A stretch of 64,000 nucleotides of DNA from Clostridium cavendishii DSM 21758 (GCF_900141845.1 NZ_FQZB01000008.1:1-64000); one strand, 5' to 3'. Numbered from the stretch's first letter, positions 35,578-45,151 are shown. Made by a program: numbers and translations. Notes: generated by a model not told the origin, from the letters alone.

Positions 35578-36171
35578 TTATAATCGTTTTTTGGGATTAT
35601 ACTTGTCATCATATTCTTTCTTTGCCTTTTCCGTATATTTTAAAATAAAATCAGATTTAGAATTTGTATAACCATCCCGGTTATGTTCATATTCTTTTAT
35701 TAATTTTAACTTTAATTCACCATATTCTTTAGAAACATCCTCATGTTCAATGAGATAATCTCTAAAATACAATTCATTCCAATTACCATTATAACGAACA
35801 TGTAAATGATATACCTTCTCTTCAAATCCATTTTTTGTATAACCCTTATTGAATGCCATTTTCATATATGGACTTTTCACAGATGACATTAGTAGCCAAT
35901 CATTATGCAATAGTGTATTTGTTAATTGTTCAATATTAGTTTCATTAGCTATTTCTAATAAAATATCCACTGTTGGTTTAGAAATCAATCCTTCAACAGC
36001 AGAACTTCCTATATGATTAATTCTTATAATATCTTTTTTATCGATACAACTTAAAAGTCTTTGTTTTTCAATCTCATACCAATCTTTATAATCCTTATTA
36101 TGTTCTTTTAATATTATAGGGAATAGCTCCCATAATTCCTCCAAAGTCATTTCTGATAATTCTTTTCCCAT
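35578..36171 (-). CDS. GrpB family (UPF0157) nucleotidyltransferase-like protein
   Basis: A 197-residue protein with the GrpB signature: I-N-H-I-G-S-S-A-V-E-G-L-I-S-K-P-T-V-D-I-L-L-E, which carries the nucleotidyltransferase-like GSS and D-x-L motifs, and H-L-H-V-R-Y-N-G-N-W-N-E-L-Y-F-R-D-Y-L. The ATG at 36171 is preceded by GGAGG; an in-frame ATG four codons up overlaps that site. GrpB proteins are linked to CoA-biosynthesis-like or small-molecule nucleotidyl transfer, but the substrate is unknown. Confidence 0.88.
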   Translation of the reverse strand: MGKELSEMTLEELWELFPIILKEHNKDYKDWYEIEKQRLLSCIDKKDIIRINHIGSSAVEGLISKPTVDILLEIANETNIEQLTNTLLHNDWLLMSSVKSPYMKMAFNKGYTKNGFEEKVYHLHVRYNGNWNELYFRDYLIEHEDVSKEYGELKLKLIKEYEHNRDGYTNSKSDFILKYTEKAKKEYDDKYNPKKRL

Positions 36172-36295
36172 ATATACCTCCATTCACAAAGTATAAATAA
36201 TATTTATTATACATTATTCAATATACATATTTCACCTTAACTTTACTTATTTTCAATATTCCTATTGTAAAACTGTAAAATATTCAATAATTTTA

Positions 36296-36337
36296 TTGAC
36301 ATTCATAGTTAAAAGAATTACAATGAGTACATACTCA
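36296..36337 (+). promoter_or_regulatory. promoter and operator of the TetR gene
   Basis: TTGACA (36296-36301), 17 bases, TACAAT (36319-36324). Immediately over the start site lies the perfect palindrome TGAGTA-CA-TACTCA (36324-36337). This is the expected place for autorepression by the TetR protein. Confidence 0.75.
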
Positions 36338-36357
36338 ATGAGTTAGGAGTCAATGAA

Positions 36358-36945
36358 ATGTTAGAATCACAAAGACAAAAACAAAAACTTAAAACAAAAA
36401 ATAATATTATTGAAGTAGCTCTAAAGCAATTTGCAAAAGATGGACTAACCACTACTCGTACAGCTGATATTGCATCTATAGCAAAAGTATCTCATGGTAC
36501 TATATTTGCTCATTTTGAAACACGAGAAATACTTTTAGGAGAAGTTATCGAAGAATTTGGCAGACGTATTACTAGTAGACTTCATGAGCTAGTTAGTAGC
36601 AATTGTGAGATGAAAGAAGTTCTTCAGGCTCATTTACAAGGTATTAGTGAATATGAAGAATTTTATACAAGATTAATTTTAGAAAGTCGTCTATTAAATG
36701 AAGATGCTCGTAATTCAATAATAATGATTCAATCCGCTGTATCATTTCATATTATTCAAGTTGCTGAAAGAGAAATGAAAGAGGGTAAAATACGAGAAAT
36801 GCCTGTTGATTTACTTTTCAACACATGGATAGGTTTAGTACATCACTATTTAATAAACAGTGATTTATTTACTAAAGAAAACTCAGTTTTAAAAACCTAC
36901 GGAGATAAACTAATTAATCATTATTTAAATCTAATTGCTAACTAA
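36358..36945 (+). CDS. TetR family transcriptional regulator
   Basis: A 195-residue repressor-type protein. The helix-turn-helix lies at about residues 10-60: I-I-E-V-A-L-K-Q-F-A-K-D-G-L-T-T-T-R-T-A-D-I-A and V-S-H-G-T-I-F-A-H-F-E-T-R-E. The remaining helices form the ligand-binding and dimer domain. TAGGAG lies 11 bases before the ATG; an out-of-frame ATG is closer but short. A palindrome over its own promoter suggests autorepression. A zinc-ribbon gene follows after 15 bases and is the likely co-regulated target. Confidence 0.9.
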   Translation: MLESQRQKQKLKTKNNIIEVALKQFAKDGLTTTRTADIASIAKVSHGTIFAHFETREILLGEVIEEFGRRITSRLHELVSSNCEMKEVLQAHLQGISEYEEFYTRLILESRLLNEDARNSIIMIQSAVSFHIIQVAEREMKEGKIREMPVDLLFNTWIGLVHHYLINSDLFTKENSVLKTYGDKLINHYLNLIAN

Positions 36946-36960
36946 GAAAGGAGTAATATT

Positions 36961-37197
36961 ATGAAAACATGTATAGCTTGTGGAATGCCAATGAAAACTA
37001 AAGAGGAATTTGCTATGGGAGATGAAACTAAGGATTATTGCATTCATTGTGCAAAACCAGATGGTACAATGCAATCTTATGAAGAAAAATTAGAATCTAT
37101 GGCGGGGTTTATTATTAAAACTCAAGGCTTAGATAAAGATGTCGCTAAAAATGTTGCTAAAGAAATGCTTTCTAAGCTTCCTGCTTGGAAAAACTAA
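36961..37197 (+). CDS. zinc-ribbon small protein
   Basis: A 78-residue cytosolic protein with two Cys pairs, C-I-A-C-G-M-P and Y-C-I-H-C-A-K-P, the pattern of the putative zinc-ribbon family Zn_ribbon_2. The rest is helical. AGAAAGGAG precedes the ATG. It is in an operon with the TetR gene. Similar domains are often found with AraC-type or bacterial stress regulators; the function is unknown. Confidence 0.85.
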   Translation: MKTCIACGMPMKTKEEFAMGDETKDYCIHCAKPDGTMQSYEEKLESMAGFIIKTQGLDKDVAKNVAKEMLSKLPAWKN

Positions 37198-37268
37198 AGT
37201 TTTTATCAAAACTATTTTTGGTAAAATAGCAACTTAAAACACAAATTAAAATAAGCTATTGATGCCTT

Positions 37269-37303
37269 GAACTTCCCCTATTAAATAAATAGGGGAGTAG
37301 TTC
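37269..37303. terminator. long hairpin between convergent genes
   Basis: GAACT...TCCCCTATT pairs with AATAGGGGA...AGTTC around AAATA. A further outer pairing TAAGCTATT/AATAGCTTA (about 37252 and 37354) brackets it. Probably a bidirectional terminator. Confidence 0.65.
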
Positions 37304-37361
37304 ACTTTGAGTTTACCATAAATATAGAGAAAACATATATCTCAATATTAAATAAAATAGC

Positions 37362-37904
37362 TTATTTTACTGAGTTATTATATAATTTATAATAATTAAA
37401 CTTACACACCCCACCATTATACGGTATTACTTTAGAATCAAAATATTTAAAACCAAACTTTTCAATTGCAAGTTTAGATGCTATGTTTTCTGGTTTTACC
37501 ATTGCAGTTAATGACTTTATTTTAGTATTCTCAAAAACCCACTGAATAAATGTTTTACATGCTTCAGTTGCATATCCTTTCCTTTGATACTCATCAGAAA
37601 TACCATAAAAGATTTCAAATTCATCCTCTAGTTCATCTTTCGGAATAACACCAACAACACCAATACATATACCTTCTATTTTATGTTCAATTGCTAATAT
37701 TATAAAAGGTTCACCAGAGTTAAATCTTTTATTTACTCGACTTATCCAAGAAAGTGCCTTCTCTTCATTATTTAATACCATATCAGCCATCCAATATGCT
37801 ACTTTAGGTTGCTGACTATAATGTACTATATCCTTTGTATCAAATTCTGAAAACTTTCTAAGAATCAAATTAGGTGTTTCTATACAAAAATCTATCAATT
37901 TCAT
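37362..37904 (-). CDS. GNAT acetyltransferase (RimJ/RimL type)
   Basis: A 180-residue N-acetyltransferase. It begins with T-P-N-L-I-L-R-K-F (the RimJ/L opening), and the acetyl-CoA loop reads Y-Q-R-K-G-Y-A-T-E-A-C (about residues 114-124), followed by V-K-P-E-N-I-A-S-K-L-A-I-E-K-F-G-F-K. The acceptor may be a ribosomal protein N-terminus or a small amine. A run of GGGG lies upstream of the ATG. It is a single gene. Confidence 0.88.
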   Translation of the reverse strand: MKLIDFCIETPNLILRKFSEFDTKDIVHYSQQPKVAYWMADMVLNNEEKALSWISRVNKRFNSGEPFIILAIEHKIEGICIGVVGVIPKDELEDEFEIFYGISDEYQRKGYATEACKTFIQWVFENTKIKSLTAMVKPENIASKLAIEKFGFKYFDSKVIPYNGGVCKFNYYKLYNNSVK

Positions 37905-38204
37905 TTCCCCCTTTGCTTAGGTATAAACTTTTATTATTCATTAGCTTATTATACTATGTTACAATCACTTCTCAAATATTTTCACAATTGTATTATATTT
38001 GTAAATTCATTTTTTTATATAAAGTAAAAGGATATATAGTTATACCTAATCAAATATTTTTATTAATATAAGAAAACACTATATATTTTTAATTTTCAAA
38101 TAAGTACAACCATCATTAAAATATAGTAATTTTGGCTTATCCATGGTATAATTTTAAAAAATATGTACATAAGGTTAATTATAACATGAAATGGGGAATT
38201 TATA

Positions 38205-38507
38205 ATGAAATTATTTAATCCTAATACAATGAAATTATTAGACCCTAATTACGATTTATATTTTGAACCAGTTGAGCCTATAATAAATTCTAACGATTTT
38301 ACTAATGAATTATTTAGATATGCAAATAATGAAAATATAAATTTAGTAATTATAGAAGAATCAATGGAACCATTAATAAGAATAGATAATATTAAATACA
38401 GTTGCAAACTAGGTGAGCCATATGGAGGTATGAAAAAATTATATAAAATGCCAATACTTAGTTTACCTTTTGAATATAAATGGGTTTATATCTATAAAAT
38501 AGATTAA
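38205..38507 (+). CDS. hypothetical protein, 100 aa
   Basis: Soluble 100-residue protein without signal or membrane segment; it contains N-P-N-T-M-K-L-L-D-P-N-Y at the start and L-V-I-I-E-E-S-M-E-P-L-I-R-I-D near the middle. GGGGAA lies upstream of the ATG. I recognise no family; it lies between two GNAT genes. Confidence 0.55.
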   Translation: MKLFNPNTMKLLDPNYDLYFEPVEPIINSNDFTNELFRYANNENINLVIIEESMEPLIRIDNIKYSCKLGEPYGGMKKLYKMPILSLPFEYKWVYIYKID

Positions 38508-38614
38508 AGTTATATATAATCTTTTAATAAATATTGCTTTTCTATTTTGTAACGCCATTAACTTATACAGTATACATGAATTTAACGGATAGGTATTCAG
38601 ATAGGAGATTATAA

Positions 38615-39130
38615 ATGAATAATAAAATGTTGATAGAAACAGATAGATTACTTATAACTGAATTAAATGAAAGTATGATAGAAAGCGTACATCTGAATTC
38701 ATTAGATGATGATAATAGACGTTTTGTGCCAGATGAGGTATTTGAAACGGTTGATGAAACACGTGAAACTGTAAAATGGCTTATTTCTTGTTATCAAACT
38801 AATGAAGGACCTTTTGTATATCCAATGCTGCTAAAAGACGGAAAAAACATTGGATATGTGCAAGCAGTGCAAATAAAAAATGGATGGGAAATTGGATATC
38901 ATGTATCTAAATCATATACGGGCAATGGATATTCAACAGAAGCAGTAATTGCTTTTTTGCCAGTGATAATGAAACAACTTAAAATATCAAATATTTATGG
39001 AATTTGCCTTGCCGAAAATATTGCATCACAAAGAGTATTGGATAAGTGTGGCTTTGCTATGGAATATGAAGGACTGGCCAACTATCAAGGTGTTGAGCGA
39101 CCAATTCGTAGATATAAATATAGTATATAG
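38615..39130 (+). CDS. GNAT acetyltransferase
   Basis: A 171-residue N-acetyltransferase, opening I-E-T-D-R-L-L-I-T-E-L. The acetyl-CoA site is S-K-S-Y-T-G-N-G-Y-S-T-E-A-V (about 110-123), and the usual N-I-A-S-Q-R-V-L-D-K-C-G-F ends the fold. AGGAGA precedes the ATG. Its base composition is slightly richer in G+C than its neighbours. The substrate is unknown. Confidence 0.87.
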   Translation: MNNKMLIETDRLLITELNESMIESVHLNSLDDDNRRFVPDEVFETVDETRETVKWLISCYQTNEGPFVYPMLLKDGKNIGYVQAVQIKNGWEIGYHVSKSYTGNGYSTEAVIAFLPVIMKQLKISNIYGICLAENIASQRVLDKCGFAMEYEGLANYQGVERPIRRYKYSI

Positions 39131-39174
39131 ATACCAATTTGCATAGAAGACGATATGTATGATTATAGAAAAAA

Positions 39175-39216
39175 AAGAAGCAACTAAAATTTATATATTT
39201 TAGCTGCTTCTTTTAT
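39175..39216 (+). terminator. terminator after GNAT gene
   Basis: AAGAAGCAACTAAAAT pairs with ATTTTAGCTGCTTCTT (one mismatch), followed by TTAT. Confidence 0.85.
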
Positions 39217-39345
39217 AAATCACTGAATATCTTACACAAACATATTTGTTTACATATATATTTGTATTTTATAAACATTAATATAAATAAAAAAGTATAC
39301 TAATATTTTGTATATCTTACATATATATACTCATTATTAATCTAT

Positions 39346-39816
39346 TTATAAAATAGTAAGTTCATTTGAACTCTCACTATTCCAAGTACCATATGCCTCA
39401 TTTAAATTTTCATCAAAAAATAACTTCAAATATACACTAAAATCTGGAGCTAGATTCATCTTTGGTAGTTCATTGATATCTACCCAAAAAACTTTACCTT
39501 CCTCTGTCTCATTTATAAGTTCTCCAGCAAAATCTTTAGTTTTAAATAAAAAAATAAACCAACGTTTATTATTGTCAGAATTATACCAATGAATAAGCCC
39601 GCATTTTTTTAAGTTTTTAATAATTAGCCCTGTTTCCTCTTTAACTTCTCTAATAGTAGAAGCAATAATGCTTTCTGCATTCTCTACGTGACCACCTGGA
39701 AACGTAATGCCCCCCCATTCCTCATCCTTTTTGTCTTGAACTAGTACCTTATTTGCTTCTTCATCAACTATCATACACATATTAAATAATAGTACGTTTG
39801 AAAATCTATTCATCAT
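39346..39816 (-). CDS. Nudix hydrolase (MutT-like)
   Basis: A 156-residue pyrophosphohydrolase. The Nudix box is complete: G-G-H-V-E-N-A-E-S-I-I-A-S-T-I-R-E-V with K-E-E-T-G-L (about residues 42-64), giving the G-x5-E-x7-R-E-U-x-E-E-x-G-U pattern. It probably hydrolyses a nucleoside diphosphate derivative. The binding site GGGGGT before the ATG pair is modest. Confidence 0.9.
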   Translation of the reverse strand: MMNRFSNVLLFNMCMIVDEEANKVLVQDKKDEEWGGITFPGGHVENAESIIASTIREVKEETGLIIKNLKKCGLIHWYNSDNNKRWFIFLFKTKDFAGELINETEEGKVFWVDINELPKMNLAPDFSVYLKLFFDENLNEAYGTWNSESSNELTIL

Positions 39817-40187
39817 ATACTTACCCCCAAATATAAATATGTTTCATTCGTAATACTATTAATTATATCAATAAATAGTACAGGTTTATATATAGTTTTT
39901 ATGGTTAATCTTAAATAGCTATTTTAGTTTGCTAAAACATTATTTGTGTTTTAACCAAACTATCATTTTTTAATTAAGATAGAATTAAGGTTAACTGAAT
40001 TTAGAATTAAATTAGAGATTATATACTTTACTCATAGGTTAAATGAAACTTCCACTCACTATCATTCATAGGAGTAGTCTACCAGAGTAAGTTCGTATTA
40101 ATTAAATCCAAAATTTAGCTGCTTACTCAACTTCAGTTACCTAAATCAAAAATTTAAAACTTCACTTAAATAAACGGAGGCGTTAAT
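39817..40187. other. 371-base divergent region with a degenerate inverted repeat copy
   Basis: Promoter region for the ABC operon and the Nudix gene. About 40022-40150 resembles the 75-base dispersed repeat in reverse orientation (GAGTAAGTTCG, then AAATCCAAAATTTAG). No gene seen. Confidence 0.45.
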
Positions 40188-41099
40188 ATGAGTAAATATA
40201 TAGTTGAAACAAGAAATTTAAAAAAGGATTTTAAAGATTTTATTGCTGTTAAAGGTATTGATTTAAAAGTCAAAGAAGGAACTATTTATGGATTTTTAGG
40301 ACCAAATGGTGCTGGTAAATCTACAAGCTTAAGAATGCTACTTGGTCTAATAAAACCAAGCGAAGGAGAAGCCTTTATATTCTCAAAAAATATAAAGGAC
40401 AGTAGAGAAGAAATACTAAAAAATGTAGGAGCTTTAATCGAAAGTCCATCCTACTATGGTCATTTGACAGCTTACGAAAATTTAGATATTACAAGAAGGA
40501 TTCTAAACCTTGATACAGCTGAAATAACTAGGGTTTTGAATCTGGTAGACTTAAGTAAAGTTAAAGACAAAAAAGTTAAGGAATTTTCGCTTGGTATGAA
40601 GCAAAGACTTGGTATAGCTCAAGCTTTAATTGGAAATCCAAAACTTATAATCTTAGACGAACCAACTAATGGATTAGATCCTTCAGGTATCCAAGAAATA
40701 AGAGAACTTATAAAATCCCTTGCAAAAAAAGAAAATATAACAGTTGTAATTTCTAGTCATATACTAAGTGAAATAGAACTTATGGCAGATGAAGTAGGTA
40801 TCATAAAAAAAGGTGAACTTATATATCAAGGAAGTATAGAAAACTTAAGAAGAAATAATCAAAGTAATATTATAATTGAGGTCTCAGATAAGAACCTTAC
40901 TATGGACTTATTAAAAAAGAGAAATTATAGAGTTTTAGAAAAAAACCATCAACTAGTAGTAAAAGCTGAAAATTTAACAGCTTGTAAATTATGTAGAGAA
41001 TTAGTTCTAGCAGGTATCGATGTAAATTATTTATCAGAAGAAGATAAATCATTAGAAGATATATTTTTAAGCTTAACCAAGGAGGGCAAAGCATGTTAA
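40188..41099 (+). CDS. bacitracin/lantibiotic-type ABC transporter ATPase (BcrA/LanF-like), set 1
   Basis: A 303-residue ATPase. Walker A is G-P-N-G-A-G-K-S-T (about 45-53), the signature F-S-L-G-M-K-Q-R-L-G-I-A, Walker B L-I-I-L-D-E-P-T-N-G-L-D-P. The L-R-M-L-L-G-L and E-S-P-S-Y-Y patterns match BcrA/LanF immunity ATPases. The C-terminal 80 residues are an added domain. It starts with AACGGAGGCG and overlaps the next permease gene by 7 bases. With two permeases and a two-component system downstream it forms a peptide-antibiotic resistance or immunity module. Confidence 0.92.
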   Translation: MSKYIVETRNLKKDFKDFIAVKGIDLKVKEGTIYGFLGPNGAGKSTSLRMLLGLIKPSEGEAFIFSKNIKDSREEILKNVGALIESPSYYGHLTAYENLDITRRILNLDTAEITRVLNLVDLSKVKDKKVKEFSLGMKQRLGIAQALIGNPKLIILDEPTNGLDPSGIQEIRELIKSLAKKENITVVISSHILSEIELMADEVGIIKKGELIYQGSIENLRRNNQSNIIIEVSDKNLTMDLLKKRNYRVLEKNHQLVVKAENLTACKLCRELVLAGIDVNYLSEEDKSLEDIFLSLTKEGKAC

Positions 41100-41827
41100 A
41101 AAATCTTATTTTAAATGATATATTTAAGCAAAAAAGAACAATATTGATGTTTATGGTTATACTAATTCCAATTGCAACAACCATGCTTTTAGGCATTGAT
41201 TTCTTTATAAGATATAAAAATTATTTATATGGAGTAGCCATAAGTAAAGGAATGACATCTTGGCAGATGCTTTTAAATGAAGAAAAGATGGTGCTTTTTA
41301 ATCAGTTTTTACCACTTTTTGTAGCTATAATAATAGGCTCTATATTTGAGACTGAATATAAAAATAATGGATGGACGCTAACTTTAACAGAACCTATAAA
41401 AAAGAAAAATATAATTTTATCAAAAACTATAACTACTATAATTTTTGTGTTAATTATGCTTATCATAAACTCATTTGGTTTAGTCGCAATAGGTCTTCTA
41501 ATGAAATTTCCAGAGGCTTTTAGTTTTAGTTTAATAGTAAAAAGTTTTCTTCTGAAACTTTCAGGAGCACTTTCAATTATAGCTATACACTTATTTTTAG
41601 CCTTAAAATACAAAAATACCTTAGTATCCATAGGATATGCTGGAGTATTTTGCGTTATATCTCAAAACTTATTAAGCTTTAGCAGTTATAATCCTTACTC
41701 CTTTGCTTTTTCATCTTGTATAGTACAAGGTGTAGACCTTTTACAAGTAATTTTGATATCTACAATTCTATTTATAGTAGGCTTAATCATTAATTGTAAA
41801 CTTTTTAGTATAAAAGAAAGTTATTAA
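41093..41827 (+). CDS. ABC-2 type permease (LanE/MutE-like), set 1
   Basis: A 244-residue membrane protein with six helices, the size and topology of lantibiotic immunity permeases LanE/LanG. N-terminal K-N-L-I-L-N-D-I-F-K-Q-K-R-T lies on the inner face; E-T-E-Y-K-N-N-G-W-T-L-T-L-T-E-P-I is a family-typical loop. It starts inside the ATPase gene and is followed by the partner permease. Confidence 0.85.
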   Translation: MLKNLILNDIFKQKRTILMFMVILIPIATTMLLGIDFFIRYKNYLYGVAISKGMTSWQMLLNEEKMVLFNQFLPLFVAIIIGSIFETEYKNNGWTLTLTEPIKKKNIILSKTITTIIFVLIMLIINSFGLVAIGLLMKFPEAFSFSLIVKSFLLKLSGALSIIAIHLFLALKYKNTLVSIGYAGVFCVISQNLLSFSSYNPYSFAFSSCIVQGVDLLQVILISTILFIVGLIINCKLFSIKESY

Positions 41828-41850
41828 AATATAAATTGGAGGCTTTTATC

Positions 41851-42570
41851 ATGAAACTTTTTAAATCGGAATTATTAAAACTTAAAAATACATCTATCTT
41901 TACATTAGCGTTATGTATTCCAACCCTTTCAATATTAATCGGCATAAAGTTCTTTGGAGTTATTAAAAAAAATGCACCTAATTTAACACCTTGGGAAGGT
42001 TTATATTCTGGTTCTGCTACTTTCTTTATAGGGATCTTACTTCCTATGTTTATAATATATGCTACTGTTACTATGGGAAAAATCGAAAATACAAATAACT
42101 GTTGGAAGCAGGTCTTATGTATGCCAATAAAAAAGATTGACCTTTATATAACTAAATACCTGGTTTTAATATCATTATTAGTAATTTGTCTAGTTTCTTA
42201 CTTAGTTCAATATGGAGTAGTAGCATACACTTTAGGAGCTACAGGCTTTATCCCAAAAGATATCTTTATAAATACAACATACGTATTTTTAGCTGCTCAG
42301 CCTTTTATAGCTTTATTATTTTTCTTATCAAATAGATTTAACTCTATTTCTATTCCTTTAGTTATTGGTATGCTATTCACATTATCTTCTTTAATGATAG
42401 TTCAATCAAAATATTGGATATATGCACCTTGGACATATGCTATGGGTATTTGTGCTGAAGGATTAAATTTTACAAAAGAAATATTCCCATTACTTACTGT
42501 TAGCCTAGTATTGTTTCTTATTATCTTCTCCTTTGACATTATAAGCTTCAACAAAAAAGACATTATATAA
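41851..42570 (+). CDS. ABC-2 type permease (LanG/MutG-like), set 1
   Basis: A 239-residue, six-helix permease with F-K-S-E-L-L-K-L-K-N-T at the start and I-E-N-T-N-N-C-W-K-Q-V-L-C-M-P-I as the characteristic loop. The ATG at 41851 follows TTGGAGGC; an upstream in-frame ATG lies before that site. Probably heterodimerises with the preceding permease to export or expel a cationic peptide. Confidence 0.85.
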   Translation: MKLFKSELLKLKNTSIFTLALCIPTLSILIGIKFFGVIKKNAPNLTPWEGLYSGSATFFIGILLPMFIIYATVTMGKIENTNNCWKQVLCMPIKKIDLYITKYLVLISLLVICLVSYLVQYGVVAYTLGATGFIPKDIFINTTYVFLAAQPFIALLFFLSNRFNSISIPLVIGMLFTLSSLMIVQSKYWIYAPWTYAMGICAEGLNFTKEIFPLLTVSLVLFLIIFSFDIISFNKKDII

Positions 42571-42693
42571 TATTAAATATTACTTCTCAACTAATCACCC
42601 TTAATTTACAACAACGATATTTTATGCAAACTTACTCCATAATTTATGTTATTATAAATATAATATGTTTAAATTATGCAAGGAGAATATTAA

Positions 42694-43413
42694 ATGATAG
42701 CAGAAGATACTTTATTAGAAAAAAAGATATTATTAGTAGATGATGAACAAGAGTTACTTAATCTTTTAAGTGATGTTCTAAAAAGAGAAGGCTTTAAAAA
42801 CATATATACAGCAACTACTGGCGTAGATGCACTATTAAATTCCAAAGATATAAATCCAGATATAATCCTGTTAGATGTTAATTTGCCTGATATAGATGGC
42901 TTTATGGTTTGTGATAAAATAAGAAACTTTTCTTTTTGTCCTATAATATTTCTTACCGCAAAAGGTGATGATGATGATAAATTAAATGGCTTAGGAGCTG
43001 GCGGGGATGATTACGTAACTAAGCCTTTCAATATAAAGGAAGTAGTTTTAAGAGTAAAAGCTCAACTTAGAAGAAATAGCTATATACCTTCAGTAGAAGA
43101 TACAAAAGGAAAAATCATAAGTTTTAGTAATATTGTAATAAATGAAGATACTGGAGAAGTCACAAAATCTAAAGAAGCAGTAATCCTAACCGCCAAGGAA
43201 TATCAATTACTTCTATTTTTAGCTAAAAATCCAAATAAAATTTTTAGCAAATCCTCTCTTTGTTCTAATATTTGGGGCTTTGATTATGATGGTTACGATA
43301 ATACTATAATGGTCCATATAAGACACCTAAGAGAAAAGCTTGAAGATAATCCAAGTAGTCCAAACCATATAAAAACTATGAAAGGACTAGGCTATAAGCT
43401 TGTAATTAAGTAG
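42694..43413 (+). CDS. OmpR family response regulator, set 1
   Basis: A 239-residue regulator. The receiver holds L-L-V-D-D-E, the phosphorylated Asp in I-L-L-D61-V-N-L-P-D, and K in V-T-K-P-F. The C-terminal winged helix includes T-A-K-E-Y-Q-L-L and H-I-R-H-L-R-E-K-L-E-D-N-P. The start has AAGGAGA. The kinase gene follows after one base, so translation is coupled. It probably activates the upstream ABC genes when a peptide antibiotic is sensed. Confidence 0.93.
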   Translation: MIAEDTLLEKKILLVDDEQELLNLLSDVLKREGFKNIYTATTGVDALLNSKDINPDIILLDVNLPDIDGFMVCDKIRNFSFCPIIFLTAKGDDDDKLNGLGAGGDDYVTKPFNIKEVVLRVKAQLRRNSYIPSVEDTKGKIISFSNIVINEDTGEVTKSKEAVILTAKEYQLLLFLAKNPNKIFSKSSLCSNIWGFDYDGYDNTIMVHIRHLREKLEDNPSSPNHIKTMKGLGYKLVIK

Positions 43414-43414
43414 T

Positions 43415-44815
43415 ATGAAAAAAAGATTAACTCTTCAATTCTTATTTTGGAATATAATCGTATTATATATAATTCAATTTTTATTTTTCTCATTAAACAT
43501 ACTAAGCGTTCAAAGAGGTTTTTCTTTTTCAAAAGACTTTTATAACTTTGCTTTTAGTCCTCATAAAGTATGTGAAAAATATAAAACAAGCTTTGAAAAA
43601 AGTGATGAAAATTTTAACTTAAATGAAGATGATTTAAAGGTTTTAACTGATAATAATATTTGGATTCAGATACTAGATAATACTAACAAAGAAATTAAGA
43701 CTATAAATAAACCAGCTGAAATACCATCAGAATACTTAGCTGCAGATTTAATTAGGTATTCAAAGGCATCTCATGAGATGCCAACAGGCTCTACAATAGT
43801 TGCTAGAACCCTTGATAAAAATGATAAAAAATATAGCTTAATTATGGGTTTTCCCGGTAACCAAACTATGAGCTATACCCTTGGTTTTACAAATGAAAGC
43901 TTTAAGTTTTATATAGGTTTAATAGGGTTGGGATTTATTTTAACAATAGTAGCTGGATATCTATTTAGTAGACGACTTGCTAAACCTGTAGCAAGTATAA
44001 TAGATGATATAAAATCTCTAGCAAAAGGGGATTACAATCTTAAATTCAAGAAGAAACATGGTGTTTACAAAGAAGTAAACAATAATTTAAACAATTTAGC
44101 AAACACATTAATTGAAGTAAAAAAAGAAAGAGAAAATGCCATGAAGCAAAAAGAAGAATGGATAGCAAATATAGCTCATGATTTAAAAACTCCACTAGCT
44201 TCAATAAATGGATATGCTCAGCTTTTAAAGGATGAAGATTATACTGTATCTGAAGCTGAAATCATAAAATATGGTGAAATAATAACAGACAAAGCTGCTT
44301 ATATAGAGGATTTAATAAGCGATCTTTCATTAGTATATAAGTTTAAGAACAAGGTAGTCCCATTAAAACTTCAAAATGAAAACCTTGTGGAGGTAGTAAG
44401 GAATATCGTAATAGATATACTTAACAATCCACTTTATGAAGATAGGGAAATCAATATTGACTATGATGAAGAAAATATAATTTTAAATTGTGATAAAAGA
44501 TATATAAAGAGAGCATTAAACAACTTCTTATTTAATGCTTTAGTTCATAATCCGAAAGATACTGTAATAGATATAAATATTTATAAAAAGAATGGAATAA
44601 CTTTAGAAATAAAAGATAACGGAAATGGAATAAGTGAAGAAGATCTAAAAAGCTTATTTGATAGATATTATAGGGCAAGTAATACAGGTGAAAGCCATAA
44701 AGGGTCAGGACTTGGTATGGCTATAAGTAAAGAAATAATAGAAATTCACGGTGGAACAATAAATGTTTCTAGTAAATTAAATGAAGCTACAAGTATAGTA
44801 ATAGCTTTTAAATAA
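43415..44815 (+). CDS. sensor histidine kinase, set 1
   Basis: A 466-residue membrane kinase. Two helices (about 8-30 and 160-182) enclose an extracellular sensor of about 130 residues. A HAMP-like linker follows, then the H box I-A-H255-D-L-K-T-P-L, an N box with N-N-F-L-F-N-A-L, and the G boxes D-N-G-N-G-I and G-S-G-L-G-M-A-I. Layout matches the LanK class. It works with the response regulator just upstream. Confidence 0.92.
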   Translation: MKKRLTLQFLFWNIIVLYIIQFLFFSLNILSVQRGFSFSKDFYNFAFSPHKVCEKYKTSFEKSDENFNLNEDDLKVLTDNNIWIQILDNTNKEIKTINKPAEIPSEYLAADLIRYSKASHEMPTGSTIVARTLDKNDKKYSLIMGFPGNQTMSYTLGFTNESFKFYIGLIGLGFILTIVAGYLFSRRLAKPVASIIDDIKSLAKGDYNLKFKKKHGVYKEVNNNLNNLANTLIEVKKERENAMKQKEEWIANIAHDLKTPLASINGYAQLLKDEDYTVSEAEIIKYGEIITDKAAYIEDLISDLSLVYKFKNKVVPLKLQNENLVEVVRNIVIDILNNPLYEDREINIDYDEENIILNCDKRYIKRALNNFLFNALVHNPKDTVIDINIYKKNGITLEIKDNGNGISEEDLKSLFDRYYRASNTGESHKGSGLGMAISKEIIEIHGGTINVSSKLNEATSIVIAFK

Positions 44816-44832
44816 GGGGAGTGTTAAAATAA

Positions 44833-45003
44833 ATGGCTATATATGTTATCTTAGGATTTATCGCTATAATAGTATTTGTAACAAATTCTGTTGCTATATT
44901 AAAAAAAGTAAAAAATGATAAACCAACTATAATTAACACAATAATATGTTGTATTACATTTATGTATATTTGGGGCTTTTTATTGTTTTGTTGTTCAAAT
45001 TAA
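44833..45003 (+). CDS. small two-helix membrane protein, 56 aa
   Basis: Starts with ATG 17 bases after the kinase gene and has GGGGAG upstream. Two hydrophobic segments (about 2-20 and 34-53) are separated by K-K-V-K-N-D-K-P. The tail is C-C-S-N. It may be a small accessory of the transporter or kinase; no family recognised. Confidence 0.5.
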   Translation: MAIYVILGFIAIIVFVTNSVAILKKVKNDKPTIINTIICCITFMYIWGFLLFCCSN

Positions 45004-45126
45004 AATTGTTAATTAATATTGTAAAATATTTCAAATACAACTTCGGTTAGTATATTATTAAATAAATATAGTTACATACTATACTGCCAAATAACGAATA
45101 TTTAAATTTTACCTATAAAGTTGAAA

Positions 45127-45146
45127 GGAAATTTATTAGACTAAAA
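45127..45146 (+). pseudogene. 3'-end relic of a BMP-family gene
   Basis: GGAAATTTATTAGACTAAAA is identical to the last codons and stop region of the BMP-family genes that end at 57240 and 58851. The preceding bases (AAAGTTGAAA) are only loosely alike. Nothing else of the gene is left. Confidence 0.55.
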
Positions 45147-45151
45147 AGCGT

